A stretch of DNA of 39,178 bases from Lachnospiraceae bacterium (GTDB lineage: Bacteria > Bacillota > Clostridia > Lachnospirales > Lachnospiraceae): contig JALEWA010000143.1 in assembly GCA_022788085.1 (NCBI GenBank), positions 1-39,178 on the forward strand, written 5' to 3'. The notes below the pieces were generated by a model. It ran no database searches. It had not been told where the DNA came from and was given only the letters and a program-made list of their open reading frames with translations. Below, one piece after another: positions 17,188 through 25,714 of this stretch (positions are counted from its first letter, which is position 1; every line of letters begins with the position of its first letter). A program made the translations under genes and the position numbers.

Positions 17188-17230
17188 AAGCCGCTAAGAA
17201 CCGTAAAGAAACGGTTTTTGGCGGTTTTTT
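17188..17230 (+). terminator. Intrinsic terminator after rny
   Basis: Stem pairing of GCCGC with GGCGG and AACCGT with ACGGTT, with an internal bulge, followed by six T. It lies only 17 bases before the nudF start, so nudF may depend on read-through or an internal promoter I cannot identify. Confidence 0.8.
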
Positions 17231-17247
17231 CAATGAAAGGGAAAAAT

Positions 17248-17790
17248 ATGATGAATGATAATAAATTAATCCGACTAAAGCGTGACCTTCAATGTGAAGG
17301 TGCAATAACGAAATATTATAAGGATACTGTACAGCTTCCAAATGGTAAGACTGCAATCTATGATTTTGTTGGACATAATGGTGCAGCGGCGGCTGTTGCA
17401 GTCCTTGATGATGGACGTTTATTAATGGTATCACAGTATCGGAATGCGCTCGACCGCTTTACCCTGGAAATTCCGGCAGGCGGTCTGAATCCTGATGAAC
17501 CAACTATAAAAGCGGCCGCAAGAGAGGTCGAGGAAGAAACAGGGTATGCTTGTGGCAAAATTGAACCATTAATTACTATCCGTACTACGGTTGCATTTTG
17601 TAATGAGAAGATTGATATCTACCTTGCAACAGAACTGAAAAAGGGTAGTCAACACTTAGACGAGGATGAATTTGTAAATGTAAAGGCATATACGCTGGAA
17701 GAACTTGAGAAAATGATTTATGATGGAGTCATAGAGGACTCCAAGACAATAGCTGCAATTCTTGCATATAAGAATAAATATATAAGATAA
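17248..17790 (+). CDS. nudF: ADP-ribose pyrophosphatase (Nudix hydrolase)
   Basis: A 180-residue Nudix hydrolase that splits ADP-ribose into AMP and ribose 5-phosphate. The Nudix box is GGLNPDEPTIKAAAREVEEE followed by TGY. The preceding ALDRFTLEIPAGG and the N-terminal VRYDVV-like strand region (TAIYDFVGHNGAAAAVAVL) fit NudF. The start is taken at ATG 17248, after AAAGGG (17236-17241); ATG 17251 is equally possible and ATG 17233 less so. The same gene precedes spoIIM and xerD in Bacillus (nudF-spoIIM-xerD), which supports the call. Confidence 0.88.
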   Translation: MMNDNKLIRLKRDLQCEGAITKYYKDTVQLPNGKTAIYDFVGHNGAAAAVAVLDDGRLLMVSQYRNALDRFTLEIPAGGLNPDEPTIKAAAREVEEETGYACGKIEPLITIRTTVAFCNEKIDIYLATELKKGSQHLDEDEFVNVKAYTLEELEKMIYDGVIEDSKTIAAILAYKNKYIR

Positions 17791-17820
17791 GACATATCAT
17801 GTATAAAACCCAAAGCGGAT

Positions 17821-18453
17821 ATGAACATGAATGATTTAGTCAGTATGACATATGGTACCAAATTAGAAAAAAAAGGCACTACTCCGGATAGCAGGATTCT
17901 TGTTTTTATGACAGGATTTTTTCTGGGACTAGTGTTTTTTTATTTTGCCGGTAAACAGTTAATAGAAGACACAGGACTGTTATCTATGGATTATATAGAA
18001 ACATTAAAAGATTTTTCCATCAATAATAAGAGATATCTACTTTATATATTGGGAATAAGGACAAAACAGTTCCTGTTTTTGATATTTTGTACATTAAGTA
18101 TTTGGGCGGGATGTTTTCTTTATGCTGTATTAGGATGGAGTGGTTTTCAACTAGGGGTGATTTTTTTTGCAGCGATGTACCAATATGGAATGAGAGGGGT
18201 GTTTTATTGCATTTTTATGATTATTCCGCATGGTATTTTCTATTTTCTGGTATTTGTAAAGCTGCTGAATAGAAAGTTAGAAAATGACAAAAAATATTAC
18301 CATAAAAAAGTTGACATAATAGATAACAGAGCCAGGAAAGTATATGAAAGTATTAAAGCTTACTTTGTTATATTGTTATTATTATGTTTAGGAATTCTGT
18401 CAGAATGTTATATCAACCCTTGGCTGATGAAATGGATATTACTTTTCTTTTAG
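17821..18453 (+). CDS. spoIIM: Stage II sporulation protein M
   Basis: A 210-residue integral membrane protein with about five hydrophobic spans (residues roughly 27-46, 75-95, 97-115, 120-145, 178-200). SpoIIM belongs to the SpoIID-SpoIIM-SpoIIP complex that remodels peptidoglycan so the mother cell can engulf the forespore. Support comes from the DUF95-like topology, length, motifs such as GVIFFAAMYQYGMRGVFY followed by IIPHGIFYF, and position between nudF and xerD, matching Bacillus order. SpoIIP is also in this window at 35091. The ribosome binding site is weak; ATG 17821 or 17827 could be used. Confidence 0.85.
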   Translation: MNMNDLVSMTYGTKLEKKGTTPDSRILVFMTGFFLGLVFFYFAGKQLIEDTGLLSMDYIETLKDFSINNKRYLLYILGIRTKQFLFLIFCTLSIWAGCFLYAVLGWSGFQLGVIFFAAMYQYGMRGVFYCIFMIIPHGIFYFLVFVKLLNRKLENDKKYYHKKVDIIDNRARKVYESIKAYFVILLLLCLGILSECYINPWLMKWILLFF

Positions 18454-18607
18454 AATTGTTTTTGGGGAAAAGATAAAAAGTTTTGTGCTGAAGCTCAATG
18501 TGGCTAAAACACTGAAAAACTAGATTTAGAAAAAAGAAAATAAAAAAATCTACATCTTGAGATGTCAGAAAATAAAAGAAAAATAATTCAAATATACTGA
18601 AAAAAGT

Positions 18608-18639
18608 ATTTGATTTTATGTAAAATCAAATATATAATA
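18608..18639 (+). promoter_or_regulatory. xerD promoter overlapped by a perfect palindrome (candidate operator)
   Basis: TTGATT (18611-18616), a 17-base spacer and TATAAT (18634-18639) form a near-consensus promoter. A perfect inverted repeat with 11-base arms, TATTTGATTTT (18608-18618) and AAAATCAAATA (18623-18633), covers the -35 box and the whole spacer. The rest of the 18454-18671 gap is AT-rich, with a small palindrome ACATCT-tg-AGATGT at 18553-18566. Confidence 0.65.
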
Positions 18640-18695
18640 GAAGTAGGCATAAGGGGTAAATTAAATACTTTATGAGGAGGGTTTTCAAACAATTT

Positions 18696-19580
18696 ATGGA
18701 AAGAGAAATTATGAACTTTATTTCTTATTTACATAATATAAAGAAAACTTCAAATAATACTGAACTATCATACAAGAGGGACTTAGGCAAGATGCGCCAG
18801 TATTTAGAAGAGAATGGAATTAGTGAGCTGAATGATATTACAGAAGAGGTATTAGATTCCTATATTGTGTATTTAGAAGAGAACCATTTTGCCGCAGCAA
18901 CAATATCGAGAAATATTGCGTCTATGAAAGCATTCTTCCATTATTTATGCAAGGAAGGCATTATAGACAAAGATGTTTCAGGAGGGTTGAAGGCGCCAAA
19001 AATCGAAAAAAAGATGCCTGAAATTTTGACACCAGAAGAAGTAATATGGCTGTTAGAGCAGCCAAAGGGGGATACCCCAAAAGAGATTCGCGACAAAGCT
19101 ATGCTTGAGCTTTTGTATGCGACAGGAATTCGCGTGACGGAACTGATTACCCTAAAAGTTTCCGATGTAAACATGCAGATGGGATTTATCATCTGTAGAG
19201 ACGGCAGCAAGGAAAGAGTGATTCCATTTGGTGCAGCTGCCAAAAAAGCAATGACTAATTACTTGGAAAAAGCAAGAAATGTAATGTTATTTGATCTTCA
19301 GTCAGATATCCTGTTTGTGAACTGTTCAGGACAGCCTATGAGCAGACAGGGCTTCTGGAAACTGATAAAATACTATGCAAAGAAAGCAGGTATTATGGCT
19401 GATATTACCCCACATACCCTGCGTCACTCATTTGCAGCACACCTTGTGGAAAATGGTGCGGATTTAAGAAGTGTTCAGGAAATGCTTGGACATTCTGATA
19501 TTTCAACAACACAAGTATATGCTACATTGACACATAATAGAATTCGTGAAGTCTATTCGAAAGCACATCCAAGAGGATAG
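18696..19580 (+). CDS. xerD: Tyrosine recombinase XerD
   Basis: A 294-residue site-specific recombinase that resolves chromosome dimers at dif with XerC. The N-terminal SAM-like domain (TELSYKRDLGKMRQYL) is followed by the catalytic domain with Arg146 (ATGIRVTEL), the KERVIPFG strand carrying the catalytic Lys, HTLRHSFAAHL (His and Arg), LGHSDISTT and the nucleophile Tyr275 (QVYATLTH). ATG 18696 (MEREIMNF) fits family starts; AGGAGG (18675-18680) lies 15 bases upstream, which is long. An upstream ATG at 18672 has no site. No IS or prophage signs adjoin it, and its place after nudF-spoIIM supports a housekeeping XerD rather than a phage integrase. Confidence 0.92.
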   Translation: MEREIMNFISYLHNIKKTSNNTELSYKRDLGKMRQYLEENGISELNDITEEVLDSYIVYLEENHFAAATISRNIASMKAFFHYLCKEGIIDKDVSGGLKAPKIEKKMPEILTPEEVIWLLEQPKGDTPKEIRDKAMLELLYATGIRVTELITLKVSDVNMQMGFIICRDGSKERVIPFGAAAKKAMTNYLEKARNVMLFDLQSDILFVNCSGQPMSRQGFWKLIKYYAKKAGIMADITPHTLRHSFAAHLVENGADLRSVQEMLGHSDISTTQVYATLTHNRIREVYSKAHPRG

Positions 19581-19630
19581 GAATTGAAATAAAAAAGCAA
19601 CCTTAGCTGGTTGCTTTTTTATTTCAATTC
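19581..19630. terminator. Bidirectional terminator, perfect 22-base stem
   Basis: The 50 bases form a perfect inverted repeat with 22-base arms (19581-19602 and 19609-19630) and loop TTAGCT. The core is AAAAAAGCAACC/GGTTGCTTTTTT. It serves convergent xerD and DAHP synthase, and its last base is the first base of the DAHP synthase stop codon on the plus strand. Confidence 0.92.
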
Positions 19631-20658
19631 TATTCATATTCAGCAATGTGATAAATCAGTTCTTCGGTATCCTTCCAGCCAAGACATGGATCGGTGATGG
19701 ATTTACCATAGATATGTTCACTAATCTTCTGACAGCCTTCTTCAAGATAGCTTTCAATCATAACACCCTTTACAAGATTATGGATATCAGAATTAAGTTG
19801 TCTGGAAAGCATGATTTCCTTTACGATACGAATTTGCTGCTCATATTTCTTACCGGAATTGTTGTGGTTAGCATCCACGATACATGCAGGATTTACTAAA
19901 TCACGTTCATTGTATTTCTCTAACAAAAGGTTCAGGTCTTCATAATGGTAGTTAGGGAGACTGTTGCCATGCTTGTTGACAGCTCCACGCAAAATAGTAT
20001 GAGCAAGAGGATTACCGGTTGTATTTACTTCCCATCCACGATAAATAAATGGATGTGGATGTTGTGCGGCATAAACGGAATTCAACATGACGCTTAAGTC
20101 TCCGCTGGTAGGGTTCTTCATACCGGCAGGAACATCAAAACCGCTGACAACCAGTCTGTGCTGCTGGTCTTCTACGGAACGGGCGCCAATTGCTACATAG
20201 GATAAGATATCAGATACATATCCCCAGTTTTCAGGATAAAGCATCTCATCAGCAGCAGTAAGGCCGGATTCTTCCATAGCTCGAAGCTGCATTTTACGCA
20301 TAGCAATTAATCCCTGAAGGAAATCGGTTCCTTTCTCAGGATCCGGCTGATGAACGATGCCTTTGTAGCCATCGCCTGTAGTACGTGGTTTGTTTGTGTA
20401 GATTCTGGGAATCAGAATCAATTTATCTTTTACCTTTTCATTGACCTTAGCTAATCTGGACACGTATTCACATACAGCATCTTCATTATCAGCAGAGCAA
20501 GGACCTACAATAACAAGGAACTTGTTACTTTCTCCGGTAAAAACTTTTTTGATTTCTTCATCGCGGCTTTTTTTCAATTCCTGCATTTCGGTAGAAAGCG
20601 GAAATTCATCTTTGATTTCAGCAGGTGTTGGTAACTTTTTTATAAATTCAAAGCTCAT
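19630..20658 (-). CDS. aroF: 3-deoxy-7-phosphoheptulonate (DAHP) synthase, class I
   Basis: A 342-residue enzyme that condenses phosphoenolpyruvate and erythrose 4-phosphate, the first step of the shikimate pathway. Class I (E. coli AroF/G/H type) motifs: IVGPCSADNEDA, PRIYTNKPRTTGDGYKG, FLQGLIAMRKMQ, GARSVEDQQHR, GFDVPAGMKNPTSGD and DANHNNSGK. Which aromatic amino acid inhibits it cannot be told. The ATG follows AGGAGGT with good spacing. It lies 52 bases after the spoVB-like gene on the same strand; I see no clear T-box or terminator in that gap. Confidence 0.95.
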   Translation of the reverse strand: MSFEFIKKLPTPAEIKDEFPLSTEMQELKKSRDEEIKKVFTGESNKFLVIVGPCSADNEDAVCEYVSRLAKVNEKVKDKLILIPRIYTNKPRTTGDGYKGIVHQPDPEKGTDFLQGLIAMRKMQLRAMEESGLTAADEMLYPENWGYVSDILSYVAIGARSVEDQQHRLVVSGFDVPAGMKNPTSGDLSVMLNSVYAAQHPHPFIYRGWEVNTTGNPLAHTILRGAVNKHGNSLPNYHYEDLNLLLEKYNERDLVNPACIVDANHNNSGKKYEQQIRIVKEIMLSRQLNSDIHNLVKGVMIESYLEEGCQKISEHIYGKSITDPCLGWKDTEELIYHIAEYE

Positions 20659-20710
20659 TGCTTAAATACCTCCTAAGGTTTATCTATAATGTATAATGAT
20701 TCAAAACATT

Positions 20711-22057
20711 CTAATTATATATGATGTAGCGCCTTAAAGCAAGGACTAAAAGCAAATCAAGAAAAATTTGACTGCACAAGATTCCATACACATATCCGGA
20801 AAAGCCAAACATGGGAACTGCATAAAAGACAAAGAAAAGACGCAAGCCTAGAGAAAGCATGCTGAATAAAAAGGTAAGAAAGGTTTTCCCAAGTCCATGG
20901 AGAATATTGTTCAACATACCGGACAGATAAAGAAACGGACATACAAACGCCAGAGCACGGATCTGCTTTGCAGCAGCTTCGTTATGAAAAAGTATAGTTC
21001 CCAGTAAATCAGCAAAGAGTAGAAGAAATATCATAAAGCCTGTTCCAAGTAAAAAGCATGCAAGAATAGTGAGGGTGGTTGCCTGATGAATACGTTTGCT
21101 ATTTCCCTGCGCCTGCTGCTCTGAAATATATGGAAGTAACAGACTGCCTGCAGAACCGGTTATTGCACACGGAAACATGACAAGAGGAAATGCCATGCCT
21201 GAAAAAATGCCATATACAGACAATGCCTGTGACGTGGACAAACCGCTTCGAATCAGCATTTGCGGAAGCTGAATGGTTTCGGCTGTAGACAGAAGGCTGA
21301 TGCAGACACGATTTAGGCTTAATGGTGAAGAAAGAACAAAAAGTTCTTTGAACTTTTGCATAGTAATAGACGCCTGGGATGAGGAATGGCTTTGCTTTCC
21401 AACATCAGATAGAAACAGGATGCAGGAAAAAACGGCAGAAGCACATTCGCCCATGAACATACCAATGCAGGAAGCTGCGAGGGGGAGTTTGATATGCTGT
21501 TTGGCAAAAAAAGCATACAGTAAATAGACGATTAGAACACGAAAGCTTTGCTCAAGCAGCATGGATGCTGCCGGAATGGAAGCCTTTTTACGACCATAGA
21601 AAAATCCATTCAGGCAAGTATGTATGGAAGCAAGTGGGAAAGAAAGAGCAATGATGCGAAGTAACGAGGCACATCTTTCTTCATGAAGTAAGTAAATGGA
21701 TATTTCGGATGCATAGTGATATACTCCCAACGTGGTAACTACAGACAAGGCAAGCGAAAACAGGAGACCTGTATAAAGATAACCATAGCCCTGCTCCTTT
21801 TTGGAAACTCCGCATGATGCGACATATTTAGTGATGGCATTTTGCAAGCCGGAAGCGCAAAGCGAATGTGTCAGTATCATAACGGGAGAAATCAAACCTA
21901 TAATACCAAGTCCTTCTTCATGAAAAATTCTTGCCAGAAAGATTTTATTGAAGAAACCAATAATCTTTGTAAGGAAACCTGCAAGGGTAAGGATGATGGT
22001 GCCGGACAAGAAAGGATTTTTCAGATAATCCGAAAAGTTTTTCTGATTTTTTTTCAT
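20711..22057 (-). CDS. SpoVB-like oligosaccharide/lipid II flippase family protein (MOP superfamily)
   Basis: A 448-residue membrane protein with about 12-14 hydrophobic segments, starting GTIILTLAGFLTKIIGFFNKIFLARIFHEEGLGIIGL. That N-terminus is typical of SpoVB/MurJ-like MOP flippases, as are SGLQNAITKYVA and NGFFYGRKKASIPA. In Bacillus, SpoVB acts in spore cortex synthesis, presumably by flipping a lipid-linked precursor. The protein is somewhat shorter than typical SpoVB (about 500), and paralogues are common in Clostridia, so the sporulation role is inference. The ribosome binding site (ACAGGTATGTT) is weak. Confidence 0.78.
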   Translation of the reverse strand: MKKNQKNFSDYLKNPFLSGTIILTLAGFLTKIIGFFNKIFLARIFHEEGLGIIGLISPVMILTHSLCASGLQNAITKYVASCGVSKKEQGYGYLYTGLLFSLALSVVTTLGVYHYASEISIYLLHEERCASLLRIIALSFPLASIHTCLNGFFYGRKKASIPAASMLLEQSFRVLIVYLLYAFFAKQHIKLPLAASCIGMFMGECASAVFSCILFLSDVGKQSHSSSQASITMQKFKELFVLSSPLSLNRVCISLLSTAETIQLPQMLIRSGLSTSQALSVYGIFSGMAFPLVMFPCAITGSAGSLLLPYISEQQAQGNSKRIHQATTLTILACFLLGTGFMIFLLLFADLLGTILFHNEAAAKQIRALAFVCPFLYLSGMLNNILHGLGKTFLTFLFSMLSLGLRLFFVFYAVPMFGFSGYVYGILCSQIFLDLLLVLALRRYIIYN

Positions 22058-22210
22058 AACATACCTGTTGAATAGAAACCTTCCTACAGTATATGGAAAA
22101 GGATGAAAAAAATGTCTTGTTTTCAGAGAAAACGTTGAAGCAGCTTCTATTGTTTAAATCATAAATATATGATACAGTTACGATAAATAAAACCAATTGA
22201 TGTAGTAGGG

Positions 22211-22342
22211 TAACTGTTCAGTACAGCATAAAACACTTGCTGTTTTATGCGTAAGAACATGATTCAAAAAGCAAAAATGCCATTGCGAAGCAATTTTACA
22301 TGCATTTATGCATCGTATCTATGAAGGCACTGAATAGATACG
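22211..22342. repeat. Short intergenic element with inverted ends, copy 2
   Basis: The ends are GTAACTGTTCAGTAC-like (22210-22224) and GCACTGAATAGATAC (22327-22341), inverted copies with 12 of 15 matches. Inside are a perfect 10-base hairpin GCATAAAACA/TGTTTTATGC, a small ATTGC/GCAAT stem followed by TTTT, and ATGCATTTATGCAT. It lies in the 330-base gap between divergent spoVB-like and mnmA genes. The element at 10141-10213 shares both ends. Confidence 0.55.
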
Positions 22343-22387
22343 TAGTAGGAATATAAAAGATATTATAGATGGAAGGAAATTGAGAAG

Positions 22388-23467
22388 ATGTCAAAGAAAG
22401 TAGTTGTAGGTATGTCCGGGGGGGTGGATTCCTCAGTTGCAGCCTATTTATTAAAGAAGCAGGGATATGATGTGATTGGCGTGACGATGCAGATATGGCA
22501 GGATGAGGAACAGACTGTCTTAGAGGAAAATGGCGGATGCTGCGGACTTAGTGCTGTTGATGATGCAAGACGTGTTGCAGCAAAGCTTGATATTCCATAT
22601 TATGTTATGAACTTTAAGCAGGAATTCAGGAATTGTGTCATAGATCCTTTTATTGAGGACTATCTACACGGCAGAACACCAAATCCATGTATTTTATGCA
22701 ACCGTTATGTAAAATGGGAGGCGCTTTTACAGAGAAGTCTTGGCCTGGGAGCTGATTATATTGCAACAGGTCATTATGCAAGAATCACACAATTGGAAAA
22801 TGGCAGATATGTGATACGAAATTCTGTGACAGCCAAAAAAGATCAAACCTATGCGTTGTACAATCTGACACAGGAGCAACTTTCCCATACCCTGATGCCG
22901 GTCGGCGACTATGAGAAGGAAGAGATTCGTAAAATCGCAGAAGAAATTGGCTTATTGGTAGCTTCCAAACCGGACAGTCAGGATATTTGTTTTGTTCCGG
23001 ATAATGACTATGCAGCTGTAATCAGAAGAGAAGCGTCAGACAGAGTGCCAAAACCGGGTAATTTTGTAACAGCAGATGGAAAGATACTTGGCCAGCATAA
23101 AGGAATTATTCATTATACGGTAGGGCAGAGAAAGGGCTTAAATCTTGCCATGGGTCATCCTGTTTTCGTAACAGCAATCAGACCGGATACAAATGAAGTG
23201 GTAATTGGAGATGCCGGGGAAGTTTATACAGATTCTTTAATTTGTAATCAGCTGAATTTTATGGCGGTAGAAGATATCCATGAACCGGTGGGTGTAATTG
23301 CAAAAATCAGATATTCCCATAGTGGAACTCCATGTACCATTGAGAAGCTGGATGATGGAACGGTTAAATGTTCTTTTCACGAACCGGTTCGGGCAGTCAC
23401 GCCGGGACAGGCTGTTGTATTCTATAAAGATGATTATGTTTATGGCGGCGGAACGATTATTTGTTAA
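22388..23467 (+). CDS. mnmA: tRNA-specific 2-thiouridylase MnmA
   Basis: A 359-residue enzyme that thiolates uridine 34 in the anticodon of Glu, Gln and Lys tRNAs. It has the PP-loop [15 protein letters not shown] at residues 8-22 for ATP activation, the nucleophile region [26 protein letters not shown], and SQDICFVPD with the second catalytic Cys. A C-terminal beta domain follows (YTVGQRKGL). The length is normal. The ATG follows GGAAGG. It is transcribed alone and converges on the PHP phosphatase gene. Confidence 0.96.
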   Translation: MSKKVVVGMSGGVDSSVAAYLLKKQGYDVIGVTMQIWQDEEQTVLEENGGCCGLSAVDDARRVAAKLDIPYYVMNFKQEFRNCVIDPFIEDYLHGRTPNPCILCNRYVKWEALLQRSLGLGADYIATGHYARITQLENGRYVIRNSVTAKKDQTYALYNLTQEQLSHTLMPVGDYEKEEIRKIAEEIGLLVASKPDSQDICFVPDNDYAAVIRREASDRVPKPGNFVTADGKILGQHKGIIHYTVGQRKGLNLAMGHPVFVTAIRPDTNEVVIGDAGEVYTDSLICNQLNFMAVEDIHEPVGVIAKIRYSHSGTPCTIEKLDDGTVKCSFHEPVRAVTPGQAVVFYKDDYVYGGGTIIC

Positions 23468-23499
23468 CGAGAATTTCAATACTTACTATGAATGAAAAA

Positions 23500-23542
23500 G
23501 GAAGCACATTACACCTGGGTAGAATAGGTGTTATGTGCTTCC
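23500..23542. terminator. Terminator between convergent mnmA and histidinol phosphatase
   Basis: A 17-base stem with one T-T mismatch, GGAAGCACAT-t-ACACCT (23500-23516) against AGGTGT-t-ATGTGCTTCC (23526-23542). The clean T run is on the minus-strand side (CTTTTTCATT), so it mainly serves the minus gene. Confidence 0.78.
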
Positions 23543-23553
23543 TGTCTGTTATT

Positions 23554-24372
23554 TTACAACTTTATATATTCCGGAACATGTCCTTCAAAAATAGTATAAT
23601 ATTTAAAGCCGCATTCTTTTAAAATATCACTTGCCTTATCAAATTCATATCCAATTTGTTCAGGAGCATGGGCATCAGAACCAACGGTAATGATTTCACC
23701 GCCAAGCTCTTTATAGCGCTTCAGAATATCGATACAAGGATTAGGCTGCCCAAGTCCTGCACGGAAGCCACCTGTATTCAGCTCGATTCCTTTTTCCTGC
23801 TCTAAAAGAGAGATGAGAATCTTATCGAATACATCCTTATGTTTTTGGTAAGTGTAGTTATCGTTCTTGGTTGGACCATAGCGTACAACATAGTCAAGAT
23901 GACCATATACATCAAAATAAGGGAGCTTTTTAACACTCTCAAGTACAGTCTCAAAATATTCCTGATGAGCTTCATCCTCATTACGACCTTCGAAGAAGGA
24001 AGGGTAATATGGATCCTTTCTGTTGCAGATATGGGTAGATCCAATGATAAAATCAAATTCATGTGATTTATAGTAGGTAGAAAGCTCCTTCTTGATATGA
24101 AGCTGTAATCCAAGTTCAATACCAAATCGAATATTGATCTGGTCGTTATATTTTGCTTTCAGTTTTAATAAATCATATAAATAGGAATCAGTATTGATTT
24201 CAAAGCATCCTTCTTTTTCGTCTTTCGAATAGACATAATCCGGATCATAATGCTCGGTAAAGCAGATATGTGAGAAACCAAGACTGATTGCCTTTTGCAC
24301 CATTTCTTCCATAGGAGTATTGCTGTCGCCTGAGAAGCTGGAGTGCATATGAAAATCTGTTTTAATAGCCAT
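23554..24372 (-). CDS. hisK: PHP-domain histidinol-phosphatase family protein
   Basis: A 272-residue PHP phosphoesterase. Metal-binding motifs are DFHMHSSFSGDS at the N-terminus, FTEHYDPDY, GIELGLQ, IGSTHIC, YGHLDYVVRYG and GSDAHAPEQIG. The HisJ/HisK family removes phosphate from histidinol phosphate, the penultimate step of histidine synthesis. No other his gene is nearby, so the substrate rests on family resemblance only. The ATG at 24372 follows AAGGAGG. It is monocistronic between mnmA and gap. Confidence 0.83.
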   Translation of the reverse strand: MAIKTDFHMHSSFSGDSNTPMEEMVQKAISLGFSHICFTEHYDPDYVYSKDEKEGCFEINTDSYLYDLLKLKAKYNDQINIRFGIELGLQLHIKKELSTYYKSHEFDFIIGSTHICNRKDPYYPSFFEGRNEDEAHQEYFETVLESVKKLPYFDVYGHLDYVVRYGPTKNDNYTYQKHKDVFDKILISLLEQEKGIELNTGGFRAGLGQPNPCIDILKRYKELGGEIITVGSDAHAPEQIGYEFDKASDILKECGFKYYTIFEGHVPEYIKL

Positions 24373-24486
24373 TGAATAAACCTCCTTACGTTATGATATC
24401 TTTGATAAAACTATCTTATTTATCGTACCACAAACATGTACTTTTGAACAGAAGAAGAAGTTTTTTTGTTTTTTTCAAAATATGTC

Positions 24487-24515
24487 TTGAATTTTGTGGC
24501 ATAATTAGGTAGAAT
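24487..24515 (+). promoter_or_regulatory. Promoter for the gap-pgk-tpiA operon
   Basis: TTGAAT (24487-24492), a 17-base spacer and TAGAAT (24510-24515). The leader to gap is about 110 bases and contains an inverted repeat, TTTATACC (24544-24551) and GGTATAAA (24563-24570), which may be an operator or a 5' stabilising hairpin. Confidence 0.7.
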
Positions 24516-24631
24516 GATTTTGCTGATAAAATTTTGTCAATCATTTATACCAGCCTTTGACAGGTATAAATAAATTGGACAAGATATAAAGATGATAAAA
24601 ATTTATTTATCTATTTTAGGAGGAAATTAAC

Positions 24632-25645
24632 ATGGCAGTAAGAGTAGCAATCAATGGTTTTGGTCGTATTGGTCGTCTTGCATTCAGACAGATGTTCGAT
24701 GCAGAAGGATACGAAGTAGTAGCAATCAATGACTTAACAAGTCCTGAAATGCTTGCTCATTTATTAAAATATGATACAGCACAGGGCACATACAAATATG
24801 CTAAGACTGTAGAAGCTGGCGAAGATTCTATTACAGTTAATGGCAAGAAGATTACAATCTACAAAGAAGCAGATGCTTCTAAGCTTCCTTGGGGAGAATT
24901 AAAGGTTGACGTTGTTCTTGAGTGTACAGGTTTCTATACATCTAAGGATAAGGCTTCTGCACATATCAAAGCAGGTGCTCGTAAGGTTGTTATCTCTGCT
25001 CCAGCAGGAAACGATCTTCCTACAATCGTTTACAATGTAAACCATACAACATTAAAGGCTACAGATACCGTTATCTCTGCAGCTTCTTGTACAACAAACT
25101 GTTTAGCTCCTATGGCTAAGGCTCTTAATGATTTAGCTCCAATCCAGTCTGGTATCATGACAACAGTTCATGCTTACACAGGTGATCAGATGATTCTTGA
25201 TGGACCACAGAGAAAGGGCGATAAGAGAAGATCCAGAGCAGGTGCTCAGAACATCGTTCCTAACTCAACAGGTGCAGCTAAGGCTATCGGCTTAGTAATC
25301 CCAGAGTTAAACGGCAAGTTAATCGGTTCTGCACAGCGTGTACCAACCCCTACAGGATCTACAACAATTTTAGTTGCAGTTGTTAAGGGTAACGTTACAA
25401 AGGATCAGATCAACGAGGCTATGAAGGCAGCTCAGACAGAGTCTTACGGATACAACACAGATGAAATCGTTTCTTCTGACGTTATCGGTATGACATATGG
25501 TTCTTTATTCGATGCTACACAGACAATGGTAGCTCCTATGGAAGATGGAAATACACAGGTACAGGTTGTATCTTGGTATGACAACGAGAACAGCTACACA
25601 TCTCAGATGGTAAGAACAATTAAGTACTTCGCTGAGTTAGCTTAA
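24632..25645 (+). CDS. gap: Glyceraldehyde-3-phosphate dehydrogenase
   Basis: A 337-residue glycolytic enzyme that converts glyceraldehyde 3-phosphate, NAD and phosphate to 1,3-bisphosphoglycerate. The NAD fold starts [17 protein letters not shown]. The catalytic Cys153 lies in [12 protein letters not shown], followed by [10 protein letters not shown] and [20 protein letters not shown]; the C-terminus has [14 protein letters not shown]. The start follows AGGAGG. Codon use is strongly biased (favoured TTA, ACA, AAG, GCT), as expected for a highly expressed gene and shared with pgk and tpiA. Confidence 0.98.
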   Translation: MAVRVAINGFGRIGRLAFRQMFDAEGYEVVAINDLTSPEMLAHLLKYDTAQGTYKYAKTVEAGEDSITVNGKKITIYKEADASKLPWGELKVDVVLECTGFYTSKDKASAHIKAGARKVVISAPAGNDLPTIVYNVNHTTLKATDTVISAASCTTNCLAPMAKALNDLAPIQSGIMTTVHAYTGDQMILDGPQRKGDKRRSRAGAQNIVPNSTGAAKAIGLVIPELNGKLIGSAQRVPTPTGSTTILVAVVKGNVTKDQINEAMKAAQTESYGYNTDEIVSSDVIGMTYGSLFDATQTMVAPMEDGNTQVQVVSWYDNENSYTSQMVRTIKYFAELA

Positions 25646-25659
25646 TGAAAGACCTACAA

Positions 25660-25688
25660 GGGTCCGGTCTTAGGACCGGGCTCTTTTA
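25660..25688 (+). terminator. Terminator or attenuator between gap and pgk
   Basis: GGGTCCGGTC (25660-25669) pairs with GACCGGGCTC (25674-25683), with two G-T wobbles, and TTTT follows. It lies inside the operon, so it probably lets gap be made in excess over pgk and tpiA. Confidence 0.75.
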
Positions 25689-25714
25689 TTTTATTTAAAA
25701 TGGAGGATATTAAG

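Noticed and set aside
18696-19580. Tyrosine recombinase as a mobile-element integrase
   Set aside because: The length, sequence and nudF-spoIIM-xerD order fit the housekeeping XerD, and no att-like repeats or cargo genes adjoin it.
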